Below are positions 10,515 to 20,252 of a stretch of 64,000 nucleotides of DNA, one piece after another. The translations under genes and the position numbers were made by a program. Within the stretch, counting starts at the first letter, position 1; the number at the start of each line of letters is the position of its first letter. The notes beneath the pieces are model-generated. The model did not search any database. It saw only the letters and a list, made by a program, of their open reading frames with translations, and was not told the origin of the DNA. The stretch is taken from NCBI RefSeq assembly GCF_902497895.1, contig NZ_CABVHQ010000002.1, positions 1 to 64,000 of the forward strand, written 5' to 3'. The stretch is from Pseudomonas fluorescens. Its GTDB lineage: Bacteria > Pseudomonadota > Gammaproteobacteria > Pseudomonadales > Pseudomonadaceae.

Positions 10515-10550
10515 AAAAAGGCGACTACCCGAAGGTAGCCGCCTTTTTTG
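10515..10550 (-). terminator. speD terminator with UUCG tetraloop
   Basis: AAAAAAGGCG...CGCCTTTTTT stem closed by CGAA on plus, which reads TTCG on minus. In the speD direction the stem has a G-U wobble, a C(UUCG)G loop and a U6 run; on plus the same position is an A-C mismatch. It is therefore best for speD but probably bidirectional. Confidence 0.85.
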
Positions 10551-10562
10551 TACTCGCTGATC

Positions 10563-11357
10563 TCAGCTCGGCATGTTGCGAGCGTAGAAGATCTCCAGCA
10601 TTTCGTGTTTCACCCGCTCAGTGACCTGAGCGCGCTGTTCAGCCGACAAGTTGCTGGTGGCGTCGCCGAACAGGTAGTTATCCAGTTCGAAGTTCTTCAG
10701 CAGCATCTTGGTGTGGAACAGGTTTTCCTGATACACGTTCACGTCGGTCATCTGGTAACCGTCGCGGGTGTCCCCGGAGAGGTAGTTCTGGATCGAGTTG
10801 ATCTCGTGGTCGATGAAGTGCTTTTTGCCTTCAACATCCCGCGTGAAACCGCGCACGCGGTAATCCACGGTGACGATGTCCGACTCGAACTGGTGGATCA
10901 GGTAGTTGAGCGCTTTAAGCGGTGAAATGACCCCGCAAGTCGACACGTCGATGTCCACGCGGAAGGTCGCGATTCCGTCCACCGGATGGATTTCCGGGTA
11001 GGTGTGCACCGTGATATGGCTCTTGTCGAGGTGGGCCAGGATGATTTCGGGCAACGGGCCCGGCGACTCTTCGATCTGGCTGTCGGTAGGCGTCACCGGC
11101 TGCTCGGAGATCAGAATGGTCACACTGGCGCCTTGGGGATCGTAGTCCTGACGGGCGATGTTCAGGATGTTGGCACCAATGATATCGACAACTTCTGTAA
11201 GGATCTGCGTGAGGCGTTCGGCGTCGTAGACCTGGTTGATGTACTCGACGTAAGCCTGTTGGTCCTGCGGGGTTTCCGCATAGCAGATGTCATAGATGTT
11301 GAAGCTCAAGGTCTTTGTCAGGTTATTGAACCCGTGGAGCTTGAGTTTGCTTTTCAC
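10563..11357 (-). CDS. speD: S-adenosylmethionine decarboxylase proenzyme
   Basis: Makes decarboxylated AdoMet, the aminopropyl donor for spermidine. The 264-residue proenzyme of the E. coli type should self-cleave between Lys112 and Ser113 in [13 protein letters not shown] to form the pyruvoyl cofactor. The GTG at 11357 ([13 protein letters not shown]) was selected because it matches the family N-terminus; the frame runs 34 codons further upstream without support. The leader region up to the OsmC-family gene is 239 bases. Confidence 0.95.
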   Translation of the reverse strand: MKSKLKLHGFNNLTKTLSFNIYDICYAETPQDQQAYVEYINQVYDAERLTQILTEVVDIIGANILNIARQDYDPQGASVTILISEQPVTPTDSQIEESPGPLPEIILAHLDKSHITVHTYPEIHPVDGIATFRVDIDVSTCGVISPLKALNYLIHQFESDIVTVDYRVRGFTRDVEGKKHFIDHEINSIQNYLSGDTRDGYQMTDVNVYQENLFHTKMLLKNFELDNYLFGDATSNLSAEQRAQVTERVKHEMLEIFYARNMPS

Positions 11358-11596
11358 CGTTAAAAACTCTCTATGTATTGCGGCCCGAGCCGCGTGATCA
11401 AGCATGCCCGTCAGATGCGAACGACGCACCTGCGTAGGACGGTTAACACCTCTTCGCAATGGCGATTTTGGTTGTCTGTTCGGGACCGTGACCTGCCTTG
11501 AAAGCGATCAGCACCCTGAAAAAAGTGGCGCATTATGCAGACCTGAACCCATGATCGCCAGAGTCTGCACTGCAATTATGATAGTTGAATGTCGAT

Positions 11597-12019
11597 TCAA
11601 CCGAGTTCGACAATTTCGTAGTCGTGGGTAATGGTCACGCCGGCCGCACCAAGCATGATCGACGCCGAGCAATACTTCTCTGCGGACAGTTCGATTGCGC
11701 GCTTGACCTGAGCTTCCTTCAGCGCCCGGCCCTTGACCACGAAATGCATGTGGATCCTGGTAAAGACCTTCGGATCTTCAGTAGCTCGCTCGGCTTCGAG
11801 AAAGGCCTCACAGCTTTCCACCGCCTGACGGGATTTCTTCAGAATGCTGACCACATCGAAATTGCTGCACCCACCCACACCGAGCAGGAGCATTTCCATG
11901 GGCCGCACACCCAGATTGCGTCCACCGCTTTCTGGTGGGCCATCCATGACCACAACATGACCGCTACCGGATTCACCGAGGAACATGGCTTCGCCAGCCC
12001 ATTGGATGCGTGCCTTCAT
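11597..12019 (-). CDS. OsmC family protein
   Basis: Small redox-active protein of the OsmC/Ohr fold, here of the YhfA-like subgroup. The 140-residue product has the first conserved Cys in GGCSNFD (about 52-58) and a second in KYCSASIM (about 116-123), the usual reactive pair. Its physiological substrate is not known. The ATG at 12019 (MKARIQWAG) was chosen over an upstream extension. It is divergent from vfr, with 237 bases between starts. Confidence 0.85.
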   Translation of the reverse strand: MKARIQWAGEAMFLGESGSGHVVVMDGPPESGGRNLGVRPMEMLLLGVGGCSNFDVVSILKKSRQAVESCEAFLEAERATEDPKVFTRIHMHFVVKGRALKEAQVKRAIELSAEKYCSASIMLGAAGVTITHDYEIVELG

Positions 12020-12256
12020 CGCCAAGACTCCACTGCTAGAAAAGGGTCGCCAGCTTAGCACAGGCCCCTGAAAACACAGCGTTTTGCAACCAGTCGAGTG
12101 GCTGCCACAGCGGATACATAAATTCACGAATCTCTACAGAATGTGTCTGTTAAGCTGGCGCCAAATCACTGGCGCCTGGCTGGCTGTTTACAGCGCTTCG
12201 CGCCTATAAAAAAAGTAAAACGACACCACACCCTGCAGGCTTTTCGGGATACAACC

Positions 12257-12901
12257 ATGGTTGCTATTACCCCCACACCCAAGATCAAGAACCTCGACAA
12301 GCTGTTGATGCACTGTCAGCGCCGACGCTACCAGGCCAAGAGCAATATTATCTGTGCCGGTGATCGTTCGGATACGCTGTTCTTCATCATCAAAGGTTCG
12401 GTCACCATCATGATCGAAGACGACGATGGCCGGGAAATGGTCATCGCCTACCTCAACTCCGGTGATTTCTTCGGCGAGCTGGGCTTGTTTGAACAAGCCG
12501 GCCACGAGCAGCAACGCAGTGCCTGGGTCAGAGCCAAGATCGAATGTGACGTGGCGGAGATCAGTTACAGCAAATTCCGCGAACTGTCCCGGCAAGACCC
12601 GGACATTCTCTACGTACTCAGCGGCCAGATCGCCCAGCGCCTGCGCGACACCACGCGCAAGGTCGGCGATCTGGCGTTTTTCGACGTCACCGGCCGGGTT
12701 GCCCGTTGCCTGCTGGAACTGTGCAAGCAGCCGGATGCCATGACCCACCCGGACGGTATGCAGATCAAGGTAACCCGCCAGGAAATCGGGCGAATCGTCG
12801 GCTGCTCACGAGAAATGGTCGGGCGCGTGCTCAAGGATCTGGAAGAACGCAACCTGGTGAACGTCAAAGGCAAAACCATGGTGGTGTTCGGTACCCGTTA
12901 G
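12257..12901 (+). CDS. vfr: cAMP-responsive regulator Vfr (CRP family)
   Basis: Global transcription regulator; in P. aeruginosa it controls virulence, twitching and quorum sensing. The 214-residue product has the cyclic-nucleotide-binding barrel (about 15-125, with [10 protein letters not shown] and RSAWVRAK at the phosphate-binding cassette) and a C-terminal helix-turn-helix ([21 protein letters not shown], given in part, about 173-193). The length equals that of Vfr. Start ATG 12257 was chosen; an open frame continues upstream. Its TAG stop overlaps the TAA stop of the convergent gene. Confidence 0.93.
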   Translation: MVAITPTPKIKNLDKLLMHCQRRRYQAKSNIICAGDRSDTLFFIIKGSVTIMIEDDDGREMVIAYLNSGDFFGELGLFEQAGHEQQRSAWVRAKIECDVAEISYSKFRELSRQDPDILYVLSGQIAQRLRDTTRKVGDLAFFDVTGRVARCLLELCKQPDAMTHPDGMQIKVTRQEIGRIVGCSREMVGRVLKDLEERNLVNVKGKTMVVFGTR

Positions 12902-13599
12902 ACCGCCATCACCTTTGCCAGCATTTGTCGGTATAAGCTGTCCAAACGCTCGAGGGCATCCGCAGCGGCAAATTTTTCATGCAGGGCGATGTGGCTCTCG
13001 GCACGGACCCGCTGTTCCAGACCACAGACCTGATTGAAGCAATTGACCGCCGCGACCATCGATTCACGCTCGTCATCCAGCAACAGCGCACCATGCACCA
13101 GCCCTACCGGACGCTGCCCCCCCTTGCTCTGGCGCCAGCGCTGGGCAGTGCCAACCATTTTGCGGCCATCAAGATTGACGTTGAAACGACCGTCGCAGAA
13201 TGCGCCCTCTATCTCTCCCAACGAAGCATTACCACCGAGCTCGGTGAGCAGCTCGCAGATCGGATCGCACAGACGCCGATAGGCGGTTTCGATCCGTCCC
13301 TGGTCGCCTTCACTGCGCGGCGGCGCATAGACCAGCGCAAGATTGATGGTCGCAGCAGACTGCGGCACCGGCTCACCGCCCGTTTCACGCAACAGGACTG
13401 GCCAACCGCTGGCGGCCGACGCCTGGCTGGCCGCCTCGAAACCTGGCAGGCGGCTTAAACGCCTGGGCATGACCAGCGCTCGATCACTCGGCTGCCAGAA
13501 CAACAGGCCGAACTCCTGTTCGCCCGCGCAAACGGCGGCCAGCAAGTCCTGCTCGGCGCGCAGGCCAGCTTCGACGGTCAAGGCAATGGGCTGAGTCAT
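12898..13599 (-). CDS. Lipoate/biotin protein ligase-like protein
   Basis: Member of the LplA/LipB/BirA fold. It probably transfers a lipoyl or octanoyl group, but the acceptor is unknown. The 233-residue product shows a variant of the ligase core: [10 protein letters not shown] (about 71-80) and [11 protein letters not shown] (about 145-155), where the Lys is expected to be catalytic. It lies between vfr (convergent, stops overlapping by 3-4 bases) and trpC (same strand, 68 bases downstream). No partner lipoylated protein is nearby. Confidence 0.75.
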   Translation of the reverse strand: MTQPIALTVEAGLRAEQDLLAAVCAGEQEFGLLFWQPSDRALVMPRRLSRLPGFEAASQASAASGWPVLLRETGGEPVPQSAATINLALVYAPPRSEGDQGRIETAYRRLCDPICELLTELGGNASLGEIEGAFCDGRFNVNLDGRKMVGTAQRWRQSKGGQRPVGLVHGALLLDDERESMVAAVNCFNQVCGLEQRVRAESHIALHEKFAAADALERLDSLYRQMLAKVMAV

Positions 13600-13628
13600 G
13601 GCAGTACGAATCCTTTTGCGATGGTTAC

Positions 13629-13655
13629 AAAAAAGCCGGCATCGCCGGCTTCTTC
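13629..13655 (-). terminator. trpGDC terminator
   Basis: AGCCGGC-ATC-GCCGGCT hairpin, followed on the minus strand by TTTTTTG. It is placed 13 bases after the trpC stop and before the ligase-like gene. Confidence 0.8.
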
Positions 13656-13667
13656 ACTAAATCAGGT

Positions 13668-14504
13668 TCAATCGAGAGTGGAGCCGCTCACCGGCACACC
13701 ACGCTCAGGGAAGAATAACCGTTGCAGCTCCGCACCCGGACTCTCGGCGCGCATGAACGCTTCGCCGACCAGGAACGAATACACGTCGCTGATTTCCATC
13801 AGCTCGACATCGGCTCGATTGAGAATGCCACTCTCGGTGATTACCAGGCGATCCCGGGGGATACGCGGCAACAGGTCGAGGGTGGTTTCCAGGTTGACCT
13901 CGAAGGTGTGCAGGTTGCGGTTGTTGACGCCCACCAGTGGCGTGTCGAGGGTTTTCAAGGCCCGCTCCAGCTCGTCACCGTCATGCACTTCAACCAGTAC
14001 ATCAAGACCAACGCTCTTCGCCACGGCAGCCAGCTCGGCCATTTTCACGTCATCCAGCGCGGCGACGATCAATAGCACGCAATCGGCACCCAGCGCCCGG
14101 GCTTCGATGATCTGATAAGGGTCGACCATGAAATCCTTGCGAATCACCGGTAGCTTGCATGCCTCCCGCGCCTGTTGCAGGTAAGCATCGGCGCCCTGGA
14201 AGTAATCGATATCGGTCAGCACCGACAGACAGGTCGCACCGCCTTTCTCGTAGCTCCTGGCGATGTCTGCCGGGACGAAGTTCTCACGGATCACGCCTTT
14301 GCTGGGCGAGGCTTTTTTAATCTCGGCAATCACCGCCGGCTGCTTGAGCCTGGCCTGTTTGATCAGTGCCTCGGCGAAACCCCGCGGCGCATCGGCCAAT
14401 GCCGCCAGACGCTGCAACTCCGCCAGGCTCACCCGGGCGCTGCGCTCGGCAACTTCCTCAGCCTTGCGCGCAAGAATCTTTTCCAGAACCGTCGCCACAC
14501 TCAT
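13668..14504 (-). CDS. trpC: Indole-3-glycerol phosphate synthase
   Basis: Fourth step of tryptophan synthesis, ring closure of CdRP. The 278-residue TIM-barrel product contains [17 protein letters not shown] (about 54-70), the catalytic Lys in VIRKDFM and [12 protein letters not shown] (about 183-194). Its start overlaps the trpD stop by 4 bases (ATGA), so translation is likely coupled. It is monofunctional, with no TrpF fusion, as in pseudomonads. Confidence 0.97.
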   Translation of the reverse strand: MSVATVLEKILARKAEEVAERSARVSLAELQRLAALADAPRGFAEALIKQARLKQPAVIAEIKKASPSKGVIRENFVPADIARSYEKGGATCLSVLTDIDYFQGADAYLQQAREACKLPVIRKDFMVDPYQIIEARALGADCVLLIVAALDDVKMAELAAVAKSVGLDVLVEVHDGDELERALKTLDTPLVGVNNRNLHTFEVNLETTLDLLPRIPRDRLVITESGILNRADVELMEISDVYSFLVGEAFMRAESPGAELQRLFFPERGVPVSGSTLD

Positions 14505-15550
14505 CCCTCATTCTCCACCTTGAATACCGCGGTAAACGCACCCAACTCTTCGAGCTTCTCCCGGGCCAGACCGGTGTGCAGTGCATCGTGAGCCAGGGCA
14601 ACACCCTCTTTGAGGCTGCTCGCATGATCGGCGGCATACAGCGCCGCGCCAGCATTGAGCATGATCATTTCCGCGGCTTTCTGGCCGTACTCGGTTTTAC
14701 GACGCCCCAAGGCATCGCGAATCAATTCAAGGGACGCCGCCGGGCTATCGACCACCAGGCCGAACAGACTCTGGCTCTTTACACCGAGGTCTTCAGGCTG
14801 GACCCAGTATTCAGTTATTGCGCCATCTTTCAGTTCGGCAACGAAAGTCGGAGCGGCGAGGCTGAATTCGTCCAGACCATCCTGGGAATGCACCACCAAC
14901 ACATGCTTGCTGCCCATCCGTTGCAGGACTTCGGCCAACGGACGGCACAACGCCTGAGTGAACACGCCCACCACTTGATGTTTCACACCGGCCGGATTGG
15001 TCAGCGGGCCAAGCATATTGAACAGCGTGCGCAAGCCCAGTTCGCGGCGCGGCCCGGCGGCGTACTTCATGGCACTGTGATGGGACTGCGCGAACATGAA
15101 GCCAATGCCGACGTTATCAATGCAACGGGCGACCTGGACCGGCGTCAGGTTCAGATAAATACCGGCAGCCTCCAGTAAATCGGCACTGCCGCTTTTACCA
15201 GACACCGCACGGTTGCCATGCTTGGCCACGGTGCAACCCGCCGCAGCGACCACAAACGAGGCCGCCGTGGATACGTTGAAAATGTTTGCGCCGTCACCGC
15301 CGGTACCCACCACATCGACTACGCCGTCGAGGGTTTTCAGTTCGACTTTATCGGCCAACTCACGCATGACCGAGACCGCACCGACAATTTCGTCGATGCT
15401 TTCGCTTTTCATGCGCATGGCCATCATAAAGGCGCCGATCTGCGCGTCGGTGCATTGCCCGGTCATGATTTCGCGCATGACATCGCGCATCTCATCAGTG
15501 CTCAGGTCCAGGTGGCCGACGATACGGCTCAGGGCAGTCTTGATATCCAT
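14501..15550 (-). CDS. trpD: Anthranilate phosphoribosyltransferase
   Basis: Second step of tryptophan synthesis, joining anthranilate and PRPP. The 349-residue product has the PRPP loop [16 protein letters not shown] (about 81-96), [19 protein letters not shown] (about 110-128) and [10 protein letters not shown]. It lies between trpG (9 bases upstream) and trpC (4-base overlap). It lacks an N-terminal glutaminase domain, so it is not a TrpGD fusion. Confidence 0.97.
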   Translation of the reverse strand: MDIKTALSRIVGHLDLSTDEMRDVMREIMTGQCTDAQIGAFMMAMRMKSESIDEIVGAVSVMRELADKVELKTLDGVVDVVGTGGDGANIFNVSTAASFVVAAAGCTVAKHGNRAVSGKSGSADLLEAAGIYLNLTPVQVARCIDNVGIGFMFAQSHHSAMKYAAGPRRELGLRTLFNMLGPLTNPAGVKHQVVGVFTQALCRPLAEVLQRMGSKHVLVVHSQDGLDEFSLAAPTFVAELKDGAITEYWVQPEDLGVKSQSLFGLVVDSPAASLELIRDALGRRKTEYGQKAAEMIMLNAGAALYAADHASSLKEGVALAHDALHTGLAREKLEELGAFTAVFKVENEG

Positions 15551-15559
15551 GGAAAGTCC

Positions 15560-16153
15560 TTAGCGCGTGCCGCCGCTCTGTTTGAGGAAATTGGCGAACA
15601 GCTCGTGGCCCTGCTCGGTGAGGATCGACTCGGGGTGAAACTGCACACCCTCGATGTTCAGCGTTTTGTGACGAAGGCCCATGATCTCGTCAATGGAGCC
15701 ATCTTCAAGTTGCGTCCAGGCGGTCAGCTCCAGACATTCGGGCAGGGTTTCGCGCTTGACGATCAGCGAGTGATACCGCGTAACCGTCAGCGGATGGTTC
15801 AAGCCTTCGAACACGCCCTTGTCCTCGTGAAATACCGGGCTAGTCTTACCGTGCATGACTTGACGGGCGCGTACCACGTCGCCGCCAAATGCCTGGCCGA
15901 TAGACTGATGACCGAGGCATACACCCAGAATAGGTAACTTGCCAGCAAAGTGCTTGATGACTTCCAGGGAAACACCGGCTTCAGTCGGGGTGCACGGGCC
16001 TGGGGAAACGACGATGCGCTCAGGCTTGAGGGCTTCGATCTCGGCGATGGTGAGTTCATCGTTGCGCACAACCTTTACGTCCGAGCCCAGCTCGCCGAGG
16101 TACTGCACAACGTTATACGTAAAAGAGTCGTAGTTATCGATCATCAGCAACAT
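15560..16153 (-). CDS. trpG: Anthranilate synthase component II (glutamine amidotransferase)
   Basis: Releases ammonia from glutamine for TrpE; it may also serve PabB. The 197-residue class I amidotransferase has the nucleophile in [13 protein letters not shown] (Cys near residue 79) and the His-Glu pair in VQFHPESIL (about 171-179). It is first gene of trpGDC. A 166-base leader with its own Trp-rich peptide lies upstream, so attenuation control is likely. Confidence 0.97.
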   Translation of the reverse strand: MLLMIDNYDSFTYNVVQYLGELGSDVKVVRNDELTIAEIEALKPERIVVSPGPCTPTEAGVSLEVIKHFAGKLPILGVCLGHQSIGQAFGGDVVRARQVMHGKTSPVFHEDKGVFEGLNHPLTVTRYHSLIVKRETLPECLELTAWTQLEDGSIDEIMGLRHKTLNIEGVQFHPESILTEQGHELFANFLKQSGGTR

Positions 16154-16233
16154 GGGTTACAACCTCTTGAATTCACTGATTTTTAATACAGCCTTCAGAT
16201 GATTTGCCCGCAGCGTCTCCCGCTCTGTCTATC

Positions 16234-16250
16234 GCTGGACTTGAACCAGC
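16234..16250 (-). other. T-arm-like hairpin in the trpG leader
   Basis: On the minus strand GCTGG-TTCAAGT-CCAGC forms a 5-bp stem with a loop identical to a tRNA T-loop and matches the GGTTCRANTCC consensus. No acceptor stem, anticodon arm or CCA is found around it, so it is not a tRNA gene. It may be chance, a tRNA relic or a leader substructure. Confidence 0.35.
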
Positions 16251-16318
16251 ACAAGCGGTGTCTTACAGGGGCAAAGAAGGCAAATCGGTACAGGTCCGGC
16301 CGGGCCGGCAGAGAAATG

Positions 16319-16405
16319 TCAGGCGCGCCAACGCCAACGGGCGTGGGCCTTGACAACTCGCATCAAGAGTTTGCTGACGATCAACACGGGGAAGGTCTCA
16401 TTCAT
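16319..16405 (-). CDS. trp leader peptide upstream of trpG
   Basis: A 28-codon frame starts MNETFPVLIVSKLL and ends ARWRWRA then TGA, with two Trp codons separated by one Arg codon. AGGA lies shortly before the ATG. Its last 14 residues closely match the C-terminus of Gph (MRVVKAHARWRWRA versus [14 protein letters not shown]). Placed between a promoter and trpG, it fits the role of a ribosome-stalling leader peptide that senses charged tRNA-Trp. Its role is inferred; the reading frame and similarity are seen directly. Confidence 0.7.
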   Translation of the reverse strand: MNETFPVLIVSKLLMRVVKAHARWRWRA

Positions 16406-16562
16406 AGATCCTGGCACAGTAACTTAGCTGAGCAGAGGGCGCAATATGGCGCAGCCCTGCTGCTTGATCAAAGAAGTGATGCGGCCATTAGCCATAGTTC
16501 AAGCGCAACAGTTTTTACCCTGTCGTTTCATTAACTACAACAATAGATAAACGGACTCGCTC

Positions 16563-18470
16563 ATGATCAAACAGACGTTGTTCGTACCGCTCGCAGGCGC
16601 TCTTCTCTCCCTGGCCTGTGCCCAGGCGATAGCCGCCCCCTCCCCTTACTCAAACTTTGTGGTGTTTGGCGACAGCTTGAGCGACGCCGGACAGTTCACT
16701 GATCCGGGCGGCCCCGCCGGTGCAACTCAACGTTTTACCAACCGCACCGGCCCGCTCTATCTGGACGGCAGCGGTGAAATCCGCTCCGCCAATTCGACCC
16801 AGCTGCTCGGCGCAAAACTGGGGTTTTCACCTGACCAGGTGGCCGCCTCGACCTCGGCGGCCCGTGCCAGCCAAGGCCTGCCGGATGGCAATAACTGGGC
16901 GGTGGGTGGCTACCGTACCGATCAGATCCTCGACTCGATTACCAGCGAATCCAACACCGGCGAACGCAGTCGTCCGGGTTATCTGATAGCGAATAATCTG
17001 CGCGCCGATCCCAAGGCGTTGTATTACCTTTCCGGCGGCGGCAACGACTTCCTCCAAGGCCGGATTCTCAACGTCGACCAGGCCAACGCGGCAGCCGACC
17101 GACTGGTGGCTAGCGTCCGGGTCCTGCAACAGGCCGGCGCCAGGTATGTAATGGTCTGGTTGCTTCCCGACCTCGGCCTGACACCCGCTCTCAATGGCGG
17201 TCCGGCGCAGGCATTCGGCACCCAGGCCAGCGCAGCGTTCAACCAGCAACTGGTCACGCAACTGGCTCAGATCAACGCCGAAATCATCCCGCTCAACATC
17301 CCGCTGCTGTTGAGGGACACCGTCGCCGACCCCGCCCGATTCGGCCTGGCCGCGGACCAGAACCTCACCGCCACCTGCTTCAGCGGCAACGGTTGCCTCG
17401 AAAATGCTACCTATGGGATCAACAGCGCCAACCCCGATCCGACCAGGCTGATCTATAACGACTCGGTGCACCCCACCGAGGCGGGTCAGCGACTGATCGC
17501 CGACTACGCCTACTCTCTGCTGGCTGCACCATGGGAAATAACCCTGCTGCCAGAAATGGCTCAGGGCACTGTACGCGCCCATCAGGATGAACTGCGCAGC
17601 CAATGGTTGACTGACTGGGATAACTGGCAGGGTGTCGGCCAATGGCGGGCAATTGTGGCGGGCGGCGGGCAACGCCTGGATATCGACGAGCAAAACAGTG
17701 CCGCCAGTGCCGATGGTAGCGGTTATAACCTGACGCTCGGCGGCAGCTACCGGCTCACCGAGACATGGCGCCTGGGTGTCGCGACAGGTTTCTACCGCCA
17801 GGACCTTGAAGCAGGAGACCGCGATTCGGACTACAAACTCAACAGTTATCTGGGCACCGTTTTCGCCCAGTACCAACACCATCACTGGTGGGCTGATGCG
17901 GCGCTGACCGGCGGTCATCTGGACTACGACAATCTCGAACGCAAGTTTGCTCTGGGTATCAGCGAAGGCGCCGAGAAAGGCGATACCGATGGCTATCTCG
18001 GGGCCTTCAGCACCCGCTTGGGTTATGACTTCGCGCAACCGGGCAGCGCATGGCATTTGTCGCCCTTTATCAGCGCCGATTACGCGCGGGTTGAAGTCGA
18101 CGGTTATTCAGAGAAAGGCGCCAACGCAACTTCGCTGGCCTACGACGACCAGACGCGCACATCCAAGCGTCTTGGCGCGGGCTTGCAGGGCAAATACCAG
18201 ATCACCCGGCAAACCCAGGTGTTCGGCGAATACGCTTACGAACATGAGTATGAAGACGACACCCTGCACCTGAACATCGCGCTCAACAGTCTGCCTGATA
18301 ACGATTTCACCCTGGAGGGCTATACCCCACAGAGCCATCTGAATCGCGTGAGCCTGGGGCTCAGCCATAAGTTGACGGCCGACCTGGCGTTACGCGGCGG
18401 GTATAGCATTCGCAAGGACGACGACTTTACCCAGCAGGGTGTGAGCCTTGGAGTTAGCCTGGATTTCTAG
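16563..18470 (+). CDS. estA: GDSL esterase autotransporter EstA/EstP
   Basis: Outer-membrane-anchored esterase (type Va secretion); in P. aeruginosa EstA affects rhamnolipid production and motility. The 635-residue product has a signal peptide (about 1-24, cleaved after AIAA), a GDSL hydrolase domain with FGDSLSDAG (nucleophile Ser near residue 37), SGGGNDF (about 158-164) and DSVHPTEAG (catalytic Asp/His near residues 300-303). A C-terminal 12-stranded beta-barrel follows from about residue 350, ending in Phe. It lies between the divergent trpG and the convergent trpE, as in other pseudomonads. Confidence 0.93.
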   Translation: MIKQTLFVPLAGALLSLACAQAIAAPSPYSNFVVFGDSLSDAGQFTDPGGPAGATQRFTNRTGPLYLDGSGEIRSANSTQLLGAKLGFSPDQVAASTSAARASQGLPDGNNWAVGGYRTDQILDSITSESNTGERSRPGYLIANNLRADPKALYYLSGGGNDFLQGRILNVDQANAAADRLVASVRVLQQAGARYVMVWLLPDLGLTPALNGGPAQAFGTQASAAFNQQLVTQLAQINAEIIPLNIPLLLRDTVADPARFGLAADQNLTATCFSGNGCLENATYGINSANPDPTRLIYNDSVHPTEAGQRLIADYAYSLLAAPWEITLLPEMAQGTVRAHQDELRSQWLTDWDNWQGVGQWRAIVAGGGQRLDIDEQNSAASADGSGYNLTLGGSYRLTETWRLGVATGFYRQDLEAGDRDSDYKLNSYLGTVFAQYQHHHWWADAALTGGHLDYDNLERKFALGISEGAEKGDTDGYLGAFSTRLGYDFAQPGSAWHLSPFISADYARVEVDGYSEKGANATSLAYDDQTRTSKRLGAGLQGKYQITRQTQVFGEYAYEHEYEDDTLHLNIALNSLPDNDFTLEGYTPQSHLNRVSLGLSHKLTADLALRGGYSIRKDDDFTQQGVSLGVSLDF

Positions 18471-18482
18471 GTCTGGCGATCC

Positions 18483-18536
18483 AAAAGATCAAAAGATCAA
18501 AAGATCAAAAGATCGCAGCCTGCGGCAGCTCCTACG
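18483..18536. repeat. REP element preceded by four tandem AAAAGATC units
   Basis: Four exact 8-base repeats of AAAAGATC (18483-18514) run into GCAGCCTGCGGCAGCTCCTAC, the end of the REP family seen at 21814, 24097, 26631 and 47858. The other copies have only one AAAAGATC, so the unit was amplified here. A degenerate half (GTAGCCTGCGATCTTTTCGG) follows near 18580-18599. Confidence 0.8.
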
Positions 18537-18616
18537 GGGATCGGGGGTACCTGACATTTCACGGGTGTACCCGGCTGGCGTAGCCTGCGATCTTTTCGGG
18601 GCAGCCTGGCGAGATT

Positions 18617-18652
18617 AAAAAACGCCGCCTCTTCACAGAGGCAGCGTTTTTT
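18617..18652. terminator. Bidirectional terminator between estA and trpE
   Basis: AAAAAACGC(C)GCCTCT-TCAC-AGAGGC(A)GCGTTTTTT, a 16-base arm pair with one mismatch and A/T6 tracts on both sides. It can serve both convergent genes. Confidence 0.85.
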
Positions 18653-18664
18653 ATTGGGGTAGTG

Positions 18665-20140
18665 TTATGGCGTTTGTTCGGCCAGGGCAACGGCACGGAA
18701 CATGGCGCGGCGCTTGTTCAGCGTTTCTTCCCATTCCAGGGCCGGCACTGAGTCCGCGACGATGCCACCACCGGCCTGCACATGCAGTTCGCCGTTCTTG
18801 ATCACTGCCGTGCGGATCGCAATGGCGGTATCCATGTTGCCGTTCCAGGCGAAATAACCCACTGCGCCGCCGTAGACGCCGCGCTTGACCGGTTCCAGTT
18901 CGTCGATGATTTCCATCGCGCGGATTTTCGGTGCGCCAGACAGGGTGCCCGCCGGCAGAATCGCCCGCAGTGCGTCCATGGCCGTCAGGCCGGCTTTCAA
19001 TTGGCCGGTGACGTTGGAGACGATGTGCATCACGTTGGAGTAGCGTTCGATGACCATTTTCTCGGTGAGTTTCACCGAACCGATCTCCGACACCCGACCG
19101 GTATCGTTGCGACCCAGGTCAATCAGCATCAGGTGCTCGGCGATTTCCTTGTGATCGGACAGCAGGTCTTCTTCCAGCGCCAGATCGGCCTCTTCAGTGG
19201 CCCCGCGTGGACGGGTACCGGCAATGGGCCGCACGGTTATCAGATTGTCTTCGACCCGCACCAGCACTTCCGGCGAACTGCCGACGACATGGAAGTCGCC
19301 GAAGTTGAAGAAGTACATATAAGGCGTCGGGTTGAAACAGCGCAGCGCACGGTACAGATCGATCGGCGCCGCCTTGAAATCGATGGACATTCGTTGCGAC
19401 GGCACCACCTGCATGCAGTCACCGGCAAGGATGTATTCCTTGATGGTGTCCACCGCCCGCTCGTAGTCGTCCTGGGTGAAACTCGAACGAAACACCGGAT
19501 CAGCGGACTGTTGCTTGCTGAAGTCCAGACCGCGACGCGGGGTGATCGGCTGACGGAGTTTTTCCAGCAACGCTTCCAGTTGCGCCAGGCCATTCTCGTA
19601 GGCGTTTTCCTGGGAAGGATCGGCCAGGACAATCGCGTGCATTTTGCCGGCGAGGTTGTCGAACACCACCACCGCATCGGAAACCATCAGCAGAATGTCC
19701 GGCACACCCAGCGGATCCGGGTTTGGGCATTGACCCAGCCGCTTCTCCACATAACGCACGCAGTCATAGCCGAAGTAACCCACCAGCCCACCGTTGAAGC
19801 GCGGCAATCCGGCGATGGTCGGCACGTTGTAGCGCGCCTTGAAGGCTTCGACGAACGCCAGCGGGTCTTCGACCTGGTGGCTTTCGATCTCCACACCATC
19901 GTGGGTCACGCTGACCTGATGATCATGGACACGTAACACAGTGCGGCACGGCAGGCCGATGATCGAATAACGCCCCCACTTCTCACCGCCCTGCACCGAC
20001 TCCAGCAGATAGGAGTTCGGTTGGTCGGCCAGTTTCAGGTAGATCGACAACGGCGTGTCGAAGTCTGCAAGGGTTTCACAGGCAAGCGGAATGCGGTTGT
20101 AGCCGGCAGCGGCCAAACGCAGGAATTCTTCACGGATCAT
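18665..20140 (-). CDS. trpE: Anthranilate synthase component I
   Basis: First committed step of tryptophan synthesis: chorismate to anthranilate with ammonia from TrpG. The 491-residue product shows an N-terminal regulatory region with [18 protein letters not shown] (about 45-62, tryptophan-binding side) and a chorismate-binding domain with [10 protein letters not shown] (about 342-351) and [19 protein letters not shown] (about 397-415). It starts 70 bases after gph. The end of gph has the Trp-rich tail that may act as its leader peptide. Confidence 0.97.
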   Translation of the reverse strand: MIREEFLRLAAAGYNRIPLACETLADFDTPLSIYLKLADQPNSYLLESVQGGEKWGRYSIIGLPCRTVLRVHDHQVSVTHDGVEIESHQVEDPLAFVEAFKARYNVPTIAGLPRFNGGLVGYFGYDCVRYVEKRLGQCPNPDPLGVPDILLMVSDAVVVFDNLAGKMHAIVLADPSQENAYENGLAQLEALLEKLRQPITPRRGLDFSKQQSADPVFRSSFTQDDYERAVDTIKEYILAGDCMQVVPSQRMSIDFKAAPIDLYRALRCFNPTPYMYFFNFGDFHVVGSSPEVLVRVEDNLITVRPIAGTRPRGATEEADLALEEDLLSDHKEIAEHLMLIDLGRNDTGRVSEIGSVKLTEKMVIERYSNVMHIVSNVTGQLKAGLTAMDALRAILPAGTLSGAPKIRAMEIIDELEPVKRGVYGGAVGYFAWNGNMDTAIAIRTAVIKNGELHVQAGGGIVADSVPALEWEETLNKRRAMFRAVALAEQTP

Positions 20141-20252
20141 GGGGAGCCTCGTGGCTTGAGCGTCTAACGGTCAGTTGTGCAAACGCGCCGGATAACCGGC
20201 CAGAATCAAGTCAGGCGCGCCAACGCCAGCGGGCCAGGGCCTTGATGACTTT
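20141..20252 (-). promoter_or_regulatory. Putative trpE attenuator overlapping the gph 3' end
   Basis: The last codons of gph spell [14 protein letters not shown] then TGA (20211-20255), a Trp-doublet tail nearly identical to the trpG leader peptide. Between gph and trpE lies a small hairpin GCCGG-TTAT-CCGGC (about 20187-20200, minus strand). A possible internal -10 (GATAAC near 20318-20323) lies upstream. Regulation by attenuation is inferred from this and from reports in P. putida; a clear U-tract is absent. Confidence 0.5.

Larger units (their letters stand above)
16154..16471 (-). promoter_or_regulatory. trpGDC promoter and attenuator-type leader
   Basis: Minus-strand TTGATC (16466-16471), a 17-base spacer and CATATT (16443-16448) predict a transcript starting near 16436. 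It would carry a 28-codon leader peptide (16319-16405), then a GC-rich inverted repeat around GCCGGCCCGGCCGG (about 16297-16312), then about 150 further bases to trpG. Attenuation of trpE and trpGDC has been reported in P. putida. I do not see a canonical hairpin-plus-U-run terminator, so the exact switching structure is unresolved. The stretch 16472-16562 up to estA holds nothing else I recognise. Confidence 0.65.

Noticed and set aside
16827..18056. 409-codon open frame antisense to estA
   Set aside because: Codons mirror the autotransporter; no start site or motif support.
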